A stretch of DNA of 64,000 bases, taken from NCBI GenBank assembly GCA_008360975.2, contig CM039198.1, positions 9,692,547 to 9,756,546 of the forward strand, written 5' to 3'. The first letter of the stretch is position 1. Every line of letters begins with the position of its first letter. The position numbers were made by a program, and so were the translations under genes. Below the pieces are notes generated by a model. The model was not told where the DNA came from and ran no database searches. It saw nothing but the letters and a program-made list of their open reading frames with translations. The stretch is from Lichenostomus cassidix. Lineage: Eukaryota; Chordata; Aves; Passeriformes; Meliphagidae. Of the stretch, positions 13,801 through 24,098 are shown piece after piece.

Positions 13801-14535
13801 TGGGGGTGCTAAAGGAGAGAGGGCAGCAATGCTTTTGGCTTGGATCAGTCACATGTGGCAACTGTGCACCGTCAAGGAGTTCTGGGCACCTGGAAGGCAC
13901 CTCTTCAGAGGCTGTGGTTCCACAGCCAGCCCTGGGTCTGGTGGGGTTTCACATCACCTGATGTGAAAGGAACCTTCCTGGTGTTCTCCAGAACCTCCCT
14001 GATGTTAAATCCCAGCTGCTCTCATTTGGGTCTGGCCAGGCAAGGCAGAGGGTCAGAGCTCAGGAGAGTGGGGCTTGGGTTTGACCTCTGCAAGCCACCC
14101 CCTGTCACCCCTGTCACTCTCCCCACTGTGACAAGGCTGATGATGAAAACTCTCTTGAGTATTTCAGTAAATGTCAATGCTACAGAGGAGCTGCTGATTC
14201 TGCACCCTCACTGCCTCCTGTCCTACCTCAGTAACCTCCCACCCCATGTTAAAGAGATGGATTCCCAGTGTGGAAAAGCCATGGACCAGGCTGTGTCCTG
14301 GTGTCCTACAGCCACCACAAACCGTGTTCTTGCACTAGGCAAATTCACCTGCTCAGCTTTTATCTGACGAGCTCATGCCAGGAGAGTGGCCATAACTTTG
14401 CTGTTTTTTATCTGATTCCAGAAACATCCCTTCATCCTGATGTATGAGGAACGCACAGTGGATGTTGCATGCTATGTTTGTAAAATCCTGGATCAAATGC
14501 CAGCAACTCCCAGCTCTCCAATGTACGTGGATTGA
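1729..14535 (+). CDS. MAP2K4: MAP2K4 (MKK4/SEK1) dual-specificity MAP kinase kinase, 3' part of gene, seven coding exons
   Basis: MKK4 phosphorylates the Thr and Tyr of the activation loops of JNK and p38, in cytoplasm and nucleus. Joined coding segments are 1729-1848, 3130-3181, 3577-3704, 10192-10269, 11225-11373, 13401-13446 and 14422-14535. They total 687 nt, or 228 residues plus TGA, matching human residues 172-399 in length. Visible parts are the hinge ([10 protein letters not shown]), catalytic loop HRDIKPSN, DFG, an activation loop with the Ser and Thr that MAP3Ks phosphorylate (human S257 and T261), the APE motif split across a splice junction, and the C-terminal DVD docking helix. 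All phases are compatible and there is no frameshift. Against remembered human sequence I see only conservative changes, such as DRNGN for DRSGN and EERTVDV for EERAVEV. The start codon and N-lobe lie outside the window. Confidence 0.97.
1849..3129 (+). other. MAP2K4: MAP2K4 intron 5
   Basis: This 1,281-bp intron has a GTGAGT donor and a CTTTCCTAG acceptor. No repeat family or other gene was recognised in it. Open frames here, such as one at 2440-2850 on the minus strand, show no family resemblance. Confidence 0.85.
3130..3181 (+). CDS. MAP2K4: MAP2K4 exon 6 (helix E to the HRD motif)
   Basis: The exon is 52 nt, starts with [12 protein letters not shown] and ends after IIHR plus the first base of the HRD aspartate codon. 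The donor is GTGAGT. The split aspartate codon is completed by the next exon. Confidence 0.96.
3182..3576 (+). other. MAP2K4: MAP2K4 intron 6
   Basis: This is a 395-bp intron with a CCCCTGCAG acceptor. It holds no recognisable element. An open frame from 3285 runs through it into the next exon and is an artefact. Confidence 0.85.
3577..3704 (+). CDS. MAP2K4: MAP2K4 exon 7 (catalytic loop, DFG, activation loop)
   Basis: The exon is 128 nt. It holds the catalytic loop ([10 protein letters not shown]), the DFG aspartate that binds magnesium, and the activation segment [20 protein letters not shown]. The Ser in DS and the Thr in KT of that segment are the two MAP3K phosphorylation sites. It ends in phase 0 at GCG with a GTGAGT donor. 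Confidence 0.97.
3705..10191 (+). other. MAP2K4: MAP2K4 intron 7
   Basis: At 6,487 bp this is the longest MAP2K4 intron in the window. Apart from one antisense CR1 fragment near 7810-8065 I recognise nothing in it. The many open frames of 60-230 codons on both strands have no start context, splice logic or family signature. Confidence 0.85.
7810..8065 (-). mobile_element. CR1 LINE fragment
   Basis: Read on the plus strand, this is the reverse complement of the 3' part of an avian CR1 retrotransposon. Typical landmarks are 'cttctccaggctgaacag', 'tctggactcgctccagcag' and a 'tgctggggcccta' block. It is 5'-truncated, degenerate and non-coding. Boundaries are approximate because both ends fade into unique sequence. 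Confidence 0.75.
10192..10269 (+). CDS. MAP2K4: MAP2K4 exon 8 (APE helix, subdomain IX)
   Basis: The exon is 78 nt in phase 0, from [20 protein letters not shown] to SLGITL. It contains the PE of the APE motif and the DVWSLG motif of the kinase C-lobe. The acceptor is CGTTTCAG and the donor is GTAAGT. Confidence 0.97.
10270..11224 (+). other. MAP2K4: MAP2K4 intron 8
   Basis: This 955-bp intron carries a short sense-oriented CR1 3' tail near 10826-10895. Nothing else was recognised. Confidence 0.85.
10826..10895 (+). mobile_element. Short CR1 3'-end fragment
   Basis: The segment resembles the CR1 3' terminus: a 'ggagatccttaaggg' block, then 'tctccaacttgagatat', then a degenerate terminal octamer. 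Only about 70 bp survive. Confidence 0.6.
11225..11373 (+). CDS. MAP2K4: MAP2K4 exon 9 (C-lobe)
   Basis: The exon is 149 nt. It starts [20 protein letters not shown] and ends at FVNL plus two bases of the following Cys codon. It encodes C-lobe helices F to G. The acceptor is TCCCTGCAG and the donor is GTAAGC. Confidence 0.97.
11374..13400 (+). other. MAP2K4: MAP2K4 intron 9
   Basis: This 2,027-bp intron contains an antisense CR1 copy near 12031-12215. The rest is unique CA/TG-rich sequence with no recognised gene. Confidence 0.85.
12031..12215 (-). mobile_element. CR1 LINE 3'-end fragment
   Basis: Plus-strand landmarks 'aaatcacagactggtttggg', 'gggcagggacaccttccac' and 'cacagcttctctgggcaa' are the reverse complement of the avian CR1 3' end. 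It is inserted antisense to MAP2K4 and is non-coding. The right edge is uncertain. Confidence 0.85.
13401..13446 (+). CDS. MAP2K4: MAP2K4 exon 10
   Basis: The exon is 46 nt. It completes the split Cys codon and then encodes [15 protein letters not shown], the subdomain XI region with its invariant Arg. The acceptor is TTTCTTTAG and the donor is GTGAGT. Confidence 0.96.
13447..14421 (+). other. MAP2K4: MAP2K4 intron 10
   Basis: This 975-bp intron ends in a TGATTCCAG acceptor. No repeats or other elements were recognised. Confidence 0.85.
14422..14535 (+). CDS. MAP2K4: MAP2K4 exon 11 (C-terminus, DVD docking site, stop)
   Basis: The coding part is 37 codons plus TGA (14533-14535). It runs from [20 protein letters not shown] to [10 protein letters not shown]. 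This segment is the DVD domain, the MAP3K docking site of MAP2Ks, and the extreme C-terminus agrees with the family. Confidence 0.97.
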   Translation, partial: KHPFILMYEERTVDVACYVCKILDQMPATPSSPMYVD

Positions 14536-14921
14536 TACTGCTGCTACATCAAACTCTAGAAAAAGGGCTGAGAGAAAACAAGCTGTAAAGGATTTTCATC
14601 ACATATTGCAGTGTTTTTAATGCTCGCCCAGACACCATGTGCAATAATATTGGTGTTATTTCCATCCTGTCTGTATACTGTTGTCACATATAAAGTGCAT
14701 CCTTGTAATACCTGATCACACAGTGTTAGTGTTGGTCACAGAGAGACCTCATCTTGCTCTTTTGTGGACATATTCATGAAATGTGGAAATAAGTACATTT
14801 ATTTGTTGACCGTGATTGGATAGCACCTAAAATTCATTTCTAGACTCAAAACTTGGAGACTTCTCAGCAGCTACTGGAAAGATTTTTCTCTCAAACTCTT
14901 CCAATTGTTGTTTCAAGTAAT

Positions 14922-14927
14922 AATAAA
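14922..14927 (+). terminator. MAP2K4: Possible proximal polyadenylation signal (AATAAA)
   Basis: A canonical AATAAA lies 387 nt after the stop in an AT-rich context. It could give a short-UTR MAP2K4 mRNA. Usage cannot be told from sequence alone. Confidence 0.45.
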
Positions 14928-17339
14928 AAGCAAACAAACAAAAGTTAGGCGTTGTCTGTCTGAACATTAAGAGACTTTGCCTGGAGGGAGAAGAACTTGC
15001 TTAACCAACAAGATGCTTTGCCTTCTGGAGCTGGAAAGGCAAAGGAGAATTTTATTCTTCACAAAGTGCAATAGATTTACTGCTATGAAATTCTGTTGCT
15101 TTACAGTCGCAGTGTACTTTCTGGGGACAGTGTGCTCAGCTGAACTTCCTGTTAAAGAGAGATCATGTTAAATATAGTGAATATGTCTTTACCAAAAATA
15201 TGTTGTGTTGAAAGAGGCTAACATTAAACTATTGAGATGGGACATAATGTATTCTTCCTCCTTTTACCAAGCCAGCCACTCTTCACTCTTAACTAGGTGT
15301 CCTGTAAATTGTTACCTGGTAAGATAAGACCTTTGACCTGAAGAATTATTAAACTACTTGATTGAATTTAACCTGCTTGTTGACCTGGTTTATAGTGCAC
15401 AGTGCTCACCACCCACTGGCTTTGCTTTGCCTTCACCCAGTGCCGTCCACAGAGGCTGCTGCTGCATTCATGGTCCACCAGCCACTGGCTGTGAGTTCTG
15501 GCCAGTGTTTCTCATGTTCCTGCTGTCCCCAGCCCTGGTGCTCCTGCCTTTGGCCCAGCCCAGCCCTCCCAGCCCCGTGTCCCTCACGAGTCAAACCTCT
15601 TCCTTGTCACCACTGCAAGCAGGATGGAGGGGTGGCCCTGGCTGCCACGGGGCTCTGTGCCTGTCACGCCCTGCTGAGCTTGCTGGAGATTATTCACCAC
15701 CACCTGGATATTGAACCTCTTCTGTGGCCTCCATAGCTCCTGGTGCTGCACCTGGAGCAAGCCTCTGTGAGACTGTTGGGTGCAGAAGGAGATGAGGTGG
15801 AGATGAAAGAGCATCTAACTCCTCTCAGCCTGCCCAGCAAAGCCAGGGAAACTGTCATCTTCTGCTCCAGTTGTAAGTGAAACGGCGCATCAGGCTTTTC
15901 TGTTTGTTTAACTGACATTTTTCAAAGATTAATTTTTCCTGAAAACTTTTTTCCCCCAAATATTGCAGTTTTGAGGTGTTTAGTAGCGCACCAGGGATAA
16001 AATGGAGGCTGCAGGGTCTCTGCTTTCCATTTTGAGCTGTTTGGTTTAGGTGTTCAGTAGGATTTCATCAGCGTTAGAGCAGCTCCTGCCAGAGCTCGGC
16101 CACAAGCCTGGATCTGGATGCAGTGGGAATGAAAATGCTGTGGTGCTGGCAGGATACCCAGGAAATGGCTTCCCACATCCAACCAAAGCTACCATCTGCA
16201 AACCAAGGCAGAGCACTGAAGACCAGCATGTCCAGCCAGGAAGGAGAGCCGAGGCCATGCTCTGGGACACAGCTGGGGTTTGCTGGCTGCAAAGGTGACA
16301 CATCCTGGTGGCTGCCAGAGCTGCTTCTGCTGGCACCAAGGCTGGCACTGGTGTGAGCCCATGGGATCCTGTGGTCCTGCCCTTCCTGGATTGTGTTCCT
16401 GTTGGGCTGCTCATCAGGCACAGCAGCCACCAAAGCCTTCCCAAAACAGCCAAGGCAGAGGTTTCTGCAGTAACAGCTCGTTCCTGACAGCTCTGGTGCA
16501 TCCTGTGGAAGGATCAGTTAGACCCATACATTGTGTGTCTAAAGCAGTCATTCTGTCCCCACCCTGAGGGCCTTTCTCAGGCAAATACCCAGGGAGCTGT
16601 GATTCCTCTCTCCACCCTTCCGCCCCCAGACTGGGACCACAGATGCTCCAGGTCATGAGGGGTGCTGGCTGGGGGGTCTGAAGAGACCCAGATCCAGGAA
16701 GGGCTGCTGCTCCCTTCATTTGTTAAAGTCTGACACTTCTCCCTGGTGACAGGGAACCCAAAAACCTTTCAGAGGGCCAGCACGGATGGATCCTCCCAAA
16801 ACACACGACTGCCTTGCTCTGCCCTGTCAGGATGACTGAGTCTGTGCTATAGTGCTGAACCCATCTCTAGCAGCAGGACCAGTTTGCTGGGAATGGAAAT
16901 GAAAAGCTTTGAGCTGCCAGTGACAGACAGGGGTAAGTTGCTGTTGTCTGGGTGGCTGTACAGGACAGGTTTAGCCTATTCAACATAGATTATTATAAAT
17001 TATTATGAGTGCACCATTTATTGCAATGTATCTTTATTTAAAAAAAAAAAAGTGTATAGTGTTCAGAAGCTGTGAAAATAGTGTAAGAACTGTACATTGT
17101 GAATCCTGGTTATTTTTTTTCTTGTACCATAGAAAAAATGTATAAAAATATCAAAAAGCTGATGTGCAGGGATGTTGCCTTATTGTCTGTAAAATGAAGC
17201 TCAGGAACATAACTGCTTCAAAGAGCTTCCGAATATTTTATCCAGTATCCTGGTTTGACTTCCTCCTCTATTTAAGCTATTATACATGGATCAGAGTGTT
17301 TATGTAATAGTTCTATCCTTTTGCCTGCAGGTCAGTTGT

Positions 17340-17345
17340 AATAAA
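17340..17345 (+). terminator. MAP2K4: Probable distal MAP2K4 polyadenylation signal (AATAAA)
   Basis: An AATAAA follows the conserved-looking terminal block of the 3' UTR, with a TGT-rich stretch about 20 nt downstream. It is the best candidate for the end of the long MAP2K4 transcript. Confidence 0.65.
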
Positions 17346-17362
17346 ACTAAGATGCGACTGTG

Positions 17363-20300
17363 ACCTTGTTATTTTCATTTTGTAAGGTCGGACATGAATG
17401 GGAAGGTTCACTAAGAGCTGTGGAATACCTGTGTTCCAGGCCTGTCCTCCAGGTGGAAGAGGAAAGCAACCTTCAGATCTGCTTGTGCCAAATGAGACAT
17501 GTAGGGAGCCCTGGATGTGTTTTCTATCTCTGGAAGACTGCTGGGCCCTCGGTGTGTTTGGGTCCCTCTCAGGCGAGCACTGTTTGCAGCACAGGGAGGC
17601 TCTGGTGGCTCAGGACACCTTGTCCCTGTGAGGAGGGCAGGTGGCCATGCCCACACTTCAGGGAAAGGGCAGCTGGTGCTCCCAGCTGTGATGGCTCTTT
17701 AGTTTTGCCAGAGCAATCAAGGTCTGCAAAACCCAGATGATCTCAGAGTCCTGGGTAATTCCTATAGCTTGGTGCTGGGATGTTTCTCTTCTGCCTGGAA
17801 GCCATGGAGGGCTTGGAATCTGCCCAGTAAAGTGGACAGAACTGCACCCCAGCAGCCCCACTGGGAAAGGAGAATGGTGGGGAAAAGGGCCTGTCCTGCT
17901 CCAGTGGGTTCATGGGACAGTGCCAGGAGTGCCCAGCCTGGAGAGGGGAGAGCCAGAGCATCCTGCAGGAGTCACTGGTCATGGCATAGCTCAGGATCAG
18001 AAATAGCTGGGAATGGGTGGATGACTGGACACCAGCTCTTGGAGGGTCTCATCACTTGGAGGGTGACATCTGAGAGAAGGGAAGGCAGGGAAGGCAAATG
18101 GAGCTGAAGAAGGTCATGCTGTGAAGAGATCCACAGTGTGAAAGGTTCGCATAGCTCAAGCCTGTCAGTGTGCCTAAATTCTGTGTTTCCACCACACCAA
18201 GCCCTTTTCTGGAGCTTTTTGTTGCCAGCACAATACTTCAGACTTTTTTGGGTCGCCTGCTATCCTCACTCTTCAGTCAGAATCCAAGATGCCTCATTTG
18301 GTGAAGGAAGAAGACAAAATCTGAGCACACACCAGGGAGGGTCCTTCCTGGCTGGGCAGCCACGAGAGAACACAGCTCTTCACTTTATAGCCCTGTGTTC
18401 CATGAACAGGGAATGCTCTGGGATTCTGTTCCTTTGGCACTGCCACCTGCCTTTGCATCCTGGGATTTGCCCTGAGGAAGCTGAAGGAGCTCACAGGCAC
18501 TGGTGGCTGCATGTGAGTCCATCTGCCCATCTCTGCACTGGATTAGTCCCATTCTCTGCAGGAGGGAGAGGATCCCTCAGCTCTGTTCCCCTGTGACTGT
18601 GGCAGATGGGGGAATGTATTTGTGGACATTTGAGTCCCTCTCACCTGCTCCTTGTTGAACTCATGCTCCATTCTTCCTCTGGACTCTTTTCCTGCCTGTG
18701 GGCACTTCCCTGCCTTCACTGGGAATCCCTGTGTCACTGCTGAGGCAGCACAGAAAAACTCCAACCACATCCCAGATGCTGCTGGTGTCTCCAACAGGAT
18801 CTCTTCCTGCACAGTGCCACTGCTACTGTTCCTGAGAGCCCTTGGACAATTCCAACACTCCTTTGTTTGAGTGATGTGTGATGGCTTTCTCCAGCCCTGG
18901 GGCTGGGAGTTTTCCTTTGGACATCATAGCCAGGTCCTCATGGCTCAATCTTGGCTCTCCCTCTGACAGCCCATGGGCTCTGAGGCTGCCCTGGTTTCCC
19001 TGCTCAATGCCAAGGCTCAGAAGCCAAGGTTTGGACGAGCCTCCCAGAAGACTTGGAGCCATTGGCCACTGTCTGTGCTCAGTGGCCCACACTGGCACCT
19101 CACACAAATTCCTCACACCTTTGTGCTCACTGGCGTGGCCGAGGTGCTTCTTAGGTCTTTGCCAAGCATCATACAGCATCCAGAAAATCCCACTGGGTTC
19201 TGTTATGGTTATGATGTGTCTGGGAAGCTCCAGGACCAGCTTTGAGGTTTGGATGAGCTCAAACACATCCCTGCCTGGACCCAAGCAGGCAGAGGGCAGA
19301 TGTGCACCATTACCTGTTCTGTCAGGAGCACTTTGAGTTGCGTGGGCTTAGAATTGCTGAGAATTAATATTCTGGCATGTCTTCCCCTGGCCTTCATCCC
19401 AGCCCTGTCTCTCCTTTGGGGGCCAGGTAAGTATAAATGAAGGGCTCAGGCCTGTGTTACAGGGGGTTTCCCCTGTGCTGGCACTGCTGAGGCACCTCCA
19501 GGCTTCGGGACACATCTGGGCCCCTCATGGCAAGACATGGAGGGGCTGGAGATGTCCAGGGAAGGGAACAGAGCTGGGAAGGGGCTCGAGCACCAGGAGA
19601 GGCTGAGGGAGCTGGAAAGGAGCTCAGCCTGGAGCAAAGGAGGCTCAGGGGGACCTTGTGGCTCTGCACAGCTGCTGACAGGAGGGGACAGCCGGGGGGT
19701 CAGGCTGTGCTCCAGGGAACAGGGACAGGAGGAGAGGGAACAGCCTCAGGCTGGGCCAGGGGAGGTTGAGACTAGATATTAAGAGGGATTTCTCCATGGA
19801 AAGGGTGGTCAGGCCTCGGCAGGAGCTGCCCAGGAAGGTTTGGAGTCCCCATCCCCGGAGGTGCCCAAGGAAGGGCTGGAGGTGGCACTCAGTGCTCTGG
19901 GCTGGGGACAAGGTGGGCATTGAGCACGGGTTGGACTCAATGGCCTTGAAGGTCTTTTCCAACCTCAATGATTCCATGATTCTGTTAACACATAGGTGCT
20001 GCTTTTTACAACTACTCCATTTTCCCTTTGATTCCTGACACAAATCACATGTGGCCATTAGTATGAGTATGGTAAGGGCGCACGGAAAGATGGAGTGACT
20101 GCTCTGAGGAAAAAGAAAAGGAAACAGCTGTTGTATTTTTCCTTTAGGTTTAAAGCTGAGCAAGTGCTTGGAGAACAGGATGAAGTACAAACTCCCTCTC
20201 CTGGAGACACACAGCACTGTTGTATGGGAAATAGAGCAGCAGGGCAGTCTGTGGGCTTCTCTGGGGGGCACCTGCCAGACAGCTTTTGTCTTGGCATAAA

Positions 20301-21479
20301 TCCCATGCCTCCCATCAGGAGAACGTGGCATGTCCAAAGAGCAAACCCCTGCTCAAGTGACCAGAAGAGCTGGGTGCAGGGGTGTCACCCTGCAGGTGTA
20401 GCTGTGCCAACAGCCAAAAGCACACAGGTTTGAGAAGACTGGGAGGGTTTGCTGTGTATAGGAAGGCAGCTACTCACACTGAGAAGATTTGCTGGCTTGC
20501 AGGACTGTGTGCTGTGTGGGAAAGCCTGTGGTATCTGTGGGGGTGTCCTTGCTGGGCCTGTGGATGCAGAATCAGAGCTACACTAAAAACCATTGGAGAA
20601 GGTGCCTTGTGTGACCTAGCATCTCATTAGACACCAGACACCTGCTGTGACTCACTGGCAGTTGTGTCCTCTTGTCCTGGCACAGGCAGGCTCTCCTCAG
20701 CAAGCAGATGGGGCAGGGGAGTGCTCCAGTCTATCAATACTTCTGAAATAATCCTAGGCCGAGGTTTGTCTCCTCATTCTCTGAGTAACCATGACCTGGC
20801 TCAGCCCAGGCAGTTTATCACAGCTCACCTGGCTGCAGGGTGGGGGTTAGACATTAAAAGATGTTCACAGGAACTGATTATTTGTTTGTCCATGTCTTTT
20901 CAGATTCACTTGAGCAATGTCTCAGGAACATTTCACCTTTAGCCCACCTGGGCAGTCCCTCCTTGCACCCAGGTGGGCAAATACCCAGGGAACCTTCTCT
21001 AATCAAAGGAAAGATGACAAATCTGGAAACAGACACTAAGGCTGCTGTGGAGAAGGATCCAAGGTCCCCCAAGGAGAGGTCCCAGCCTGCTGTACCTGTG
21101 GACAGTGGGAGAGCTCTGCCTGTACCTAGCACCCTGCAGCCACCAGCCCAGTGCTGACAAAAGTACCAAGGGGTTTGGGCAGGGGGTCAGCTCTGCCTTT
21201 CAAGGGGGACCTGACCCAAGGAGCAGGGTCTGTGGGCAAACAAAGCAAACCCAGAGCCAACAGAAGAAAAAGTCAGCAGAAACAGGAGACTCTGGCTGGT
21301 GTGTTGAGAAATCTTCCAGGAGAAGCTGCTGCCATAAATGAAATACTTCTGGCCGTGAAGGACTGTAGCTGTCCCAGGGCATGGAGCTGGTACCAGCTGG
21401 TGGCAGCTGGGATGACTGTGGCTGTCCTAGTGGTGAAATCAAACAGCAAACTATGAGCAGAGAGAGTGGCAAGACAAGG
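17363..21479. other. Spacer between convergent MAP2K4 and MYOCD
   Basis: About 4.1 kb separates the probable 3' ends. Apart from a sense-oriented CR1 copy at about 19478-19990, I recognise no gene, RNA or regulatory element. Open frames here are short and show no domain. Confidence 0.6.
19478..19990 (+). mobile_element. CR1 LINE 3' fragment (about 0.5 kb)
   Basis: In plus orientation it reads through typical CR1 3' sequence: 'gagaggctgagggagctgg', 'agcctggagcaaaggaggct', a 'gagggatttctccatgga' block, 'ggttggactcaatggccttg', then the terminal 'attccatgattctgt'. It is 5'-truncated. Open frames at 19527-19782 are remnants of the element or chance. Confidence 0.9.
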
Positions 21480-21481
21480 GT

Positions 21482-21487
21482 TTTAAT
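21482..21487 (-). terminator. MYOCD: Candidate MYOCD polyadenylation signal (ATTAAA)
   Basis: The minus strand reads ATTAAA here, about 2.05 kb after the stop. It is the first polyA-signal variant I noticed downstream. This is a weak call based on the hexamer only. Confidence 0.3.
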
Positions 21488-23029
21488 AATGAAGGTGTTG
21501 CTGGTAACATAGGTAAGGAAATGTGCTTGCTTACAGGTTTGAAGCTGACAGCATCCCTTTAAATAAGGAAATACATTTTCTGAGAGGAGAAAGTTACCTG
21601 GAAAGCTCTGTACAAGGCCGCAGTGGAGCAGCTAACACTACTCTGGTTCAAGTGCTCTGATTATTCTCCACGGACTGGCTTTGAAAAATCTCTCACTTAG
21701 AAAAAGAAATTCTTTTTAAAAAATGCAACCTGTGATTGTCTATCCTAGCAGTGCCCTGTGACATTTGTACAATAGAAAAGTGATGCTTTAAATAGTGACC
21801 TGAAAGCTACTGCCACGTGCTTTATACAGCATGCAACAATGCCAGGGACTGGGGACACTGCCGGGGCTGCAGAGCTGCCTCTGACAGCTCCAGCATCCCT
21901 GGGGAAGCGCCACGGGAGCCACGGCCAGGCTGGACCTCCTCCCAGCAGCTTCCTCTCCGTGTGCTGTCCTTCCAGTAACACAAATATTAAATACACTCAG
22001 TCTGTAAATAGTTTAACAATCTTTGTCAGCAACAATATTTACTTTGGCAAAACCAGAATTGCAATGAACAGATGTGTCCATCGCATAGTCTGCAGCAAGT
22101 TCTTTGGTGGAAGCCAAGAAGCAAAGGCTCCTTCTTGCTAGAGCCTGAGGAAGAATATTGCACAGAGACTCATAGGAGAAATGCTGGTGATTCCAAACGG
22201 GAGCATCACTGCGGGAGAGCTTCCTTCTCTGCCGGCTTCGGGAGAACGGGCTCCTCCAGGCTCGGTGATTCACAGCTGTTCTCCGGTAGCCTTGCTCTGG
22301 GCTGAGGGAGCAGTGATGCTGGAGGAAACTCAGGGAGGAAGGGATGGCTGCTGAGGATCGAGGAGGGATGGGCAGAAGGATGGAGGGGAGGATGGCAGCA
22401 CAAGCAGGCGCTCACACAAACCTGCAGCCACACCCAGAGCCCGTTCGGCTCTGCCATGAGTGATTGCTGAGTGACCCTGCCTGGCTTCCTCTGCTCTCGG
22501 ATCATGCAAGGGGCTGGAGATCATCCTGACCTGGCTGTGCAGAGAACAGCCCCTCCATAGCCCAGCTGGTTCTTTCATACAACTTGCTCCTGCCTTGGCC
22601 AAAACACATCCCACATCTCTTTGTGTGCACCATGCTAGCAGGGACACAGCTGCTCCACTGGGATGCCACATCCCTGCCGTTCCTGCGCCTGCATGCTGAA
22701 CATCTGCCTCCAACATCCAGAGCTTTCTGCTCCAAGGTCACAGGCAGCAGCCTGATCCAGTTCAGAATGCAGCCAGGATGGCTCCTGGGCTTTCAGCCCC
22801 TCAGGACATGCCATGGTGCCACCATGAACATGGTGATCTCCATCTCTCATCCATTTGGAGCAGAGCTGTGCAGGGATGGGGCAATGCAGCTTTGGGCAGG
22901 AGGAGGGAAGCAAGAGCCTGGCTGTCCAGAGAAGGGTGCTTGGCACCTGGCTGGGCATAGCCCCACGCTCCTCACCCTGGCATGGGCACAGCCAAGATGA
23001 GCCCAACAGGTTTGCCTGAAGGACTGGAT

Positions 23030-23132
23030 GAGGAGAGGAGAGGAGAGGAGAGGAGAGGAGAGGAGAGGAGAGGAGAGGAGAGGAGAGGAGAGGAGAGGAG
23101 AGGAGAGGAGAGGAGTTGGGAGAGGAGAGGAG
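23030..23132. repeat. (GGAGA)n / (TCTCC)n microsatellite
   Basis: About 85 bp of perfect pentanucleotide array, 23030-23115, is followed by an interrupted copy to 23132. The purine strand is plus, so a MYOCD transcript would carry pyrimidine-only sequence. Open frames crossing it (LLSSP repeats) are low-complexity artefacts. Confidence 0.95.
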
Positions 23133-23529
23133 GCAACAGTGGGCTCTCCTCTCCATGATTTCCTGTTGCCACCCAGGTGAGGTCACCTCACCATACAGTC
23201 TTGTCATGAGCTGCTCCAGTTCTCACGAGAGTGACTGCTAAAACTGGGGGTGAAAGATTAAAGAAAGAAAACTGAAGTCCTTGTCAATCAAAAAAAGTGT
23301 TTCAGGCACTGGTGCCCTCTGTGGGGATGTGTCAAAGGAGGAAAACCAAAGTACCAGAGTTGTTGTGTTGTCAATTTTCAGTGACTGGAAATTCAAACGA
23401 GTTTACACGCTGGGAAAATGACTCCAGTTTCCCCTGGATGAGGCGTGTTAGCCCTGCATGTTCTCTGGCACGACAGAAACACTGCACTGCCTGCTGCAGG
23501 CTCACAGCATCCTGCCCCAGCACATCCCT

Positions 23530-24098
23530 TCACCACTGCTGCAGGTGCAGGTCCATGCTGGTGTTCAGGTTGAGGTCAGCAACATCCAGGAAATCGATGT
23601 TGAAGATGCTGGGGCCTGCAGGGGTGAGCGAGCTGAAGCCGGTGGCAGAGCTGGGGGGGGTGAGGTCTAGCCACTCCATCGTTTCCCATGGAGACTCAGT
23701 GAAACTCATTTGTAAACCTGAGCCTTCAGCAGGGGAAGGGGAGAGCTGGGTTTCCATGGGCGACAGGGGAGTCTGTAAAATCTCCTGGGAGTTGAGCAGT
23801 TCATCTGCGGCTTTGCCAGAGAAGCCCTCCATCATCCCTTCGAAGTGGGGCTCCTCTGCCCCCATCTTCAGCAGGGCCATGTCACTGACCCTGCCCAGGG
23901 GGCTGTGGGCATTGAGCAGCACCTCGAGGTGAGTGTCGCTGCTGCCTGGGCAGTGCTCGAAGGGCAGAGCTGCTGAGGACACCGACTCGAACGGGGCAGA
24001 GCCCTTGGGCAGAGAGCCGCTGGAGTTCCCTGTAGACACCATTATCTGAGGTACTTTCTGGAGGCAGGACCGGTCTTCCTTGGCATTGGCTGGGATTT
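23530..24098 (-). CDS. MYOCD: MYOCD exon 13 (transactivation domain, stop)
   Basis: The exon is 569 nt. It completes the split Glu codon, reads [17 protein letters not shown], and ends DLHLQQW-TGA. Acidic and hydrophobic stretches such as [17 protein letters not shown] and [10 protein letters not shown] are the hallmark of the myocardin/MRTF activation domain. The acceptor is ATTGACAG. Confidence 0.97.

Larger units (their letters stand above)
14536..17362 (+). other. MAP2K4: MAP2K4 3' UTR (probable extent)
   Basis: The sequence directly after the stop (to about 15,250) and the block at about 16,975-17,345 both resemble what I remember of the two ends of the human MAP2K4 3' UTR. This suggests one UTR of about 2.8 kb. 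The middle, about 15,350-16,950, is GC-richer and shows no resemblance I can recall. Short open frames in it are not supported. The 3' end assumes cleavage shortly after the AATAAA at 17340. Confidence 0.7.
21480..23529 (-). other. MYOCD: Probable MYOCD 3' UTR
   Basis: The sequence downstream of the MYOCD stop contains AT-rich, UTR-like stretches, notably 21,720-21,830 and 21,970-22,100. A possible ATTAAA signal lies at 21482-21487 on the minus strand. No upstream TTTATT (plus strand) signal was seen closer to the stop. The extent is inferred, not shown. It includes the pentanucleotide repeat at 23030-23132. Confidence 0.45.

Noticed and set aside
15358..15736. Overlapping open frames of about 120 codons in the MAP2K4 3' UTR
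   Set aside because: Low-complexity Pro/Ser/Ala/Cys peptides with no domain; within the inferred UTR.
22635..23207. 190-codon minus-strand open frame with LLSSP repeats
   Set aside because: It is kept open by the pentanucleotide microsatellite. It lies downstream of the MYOCD stop and has no family match.
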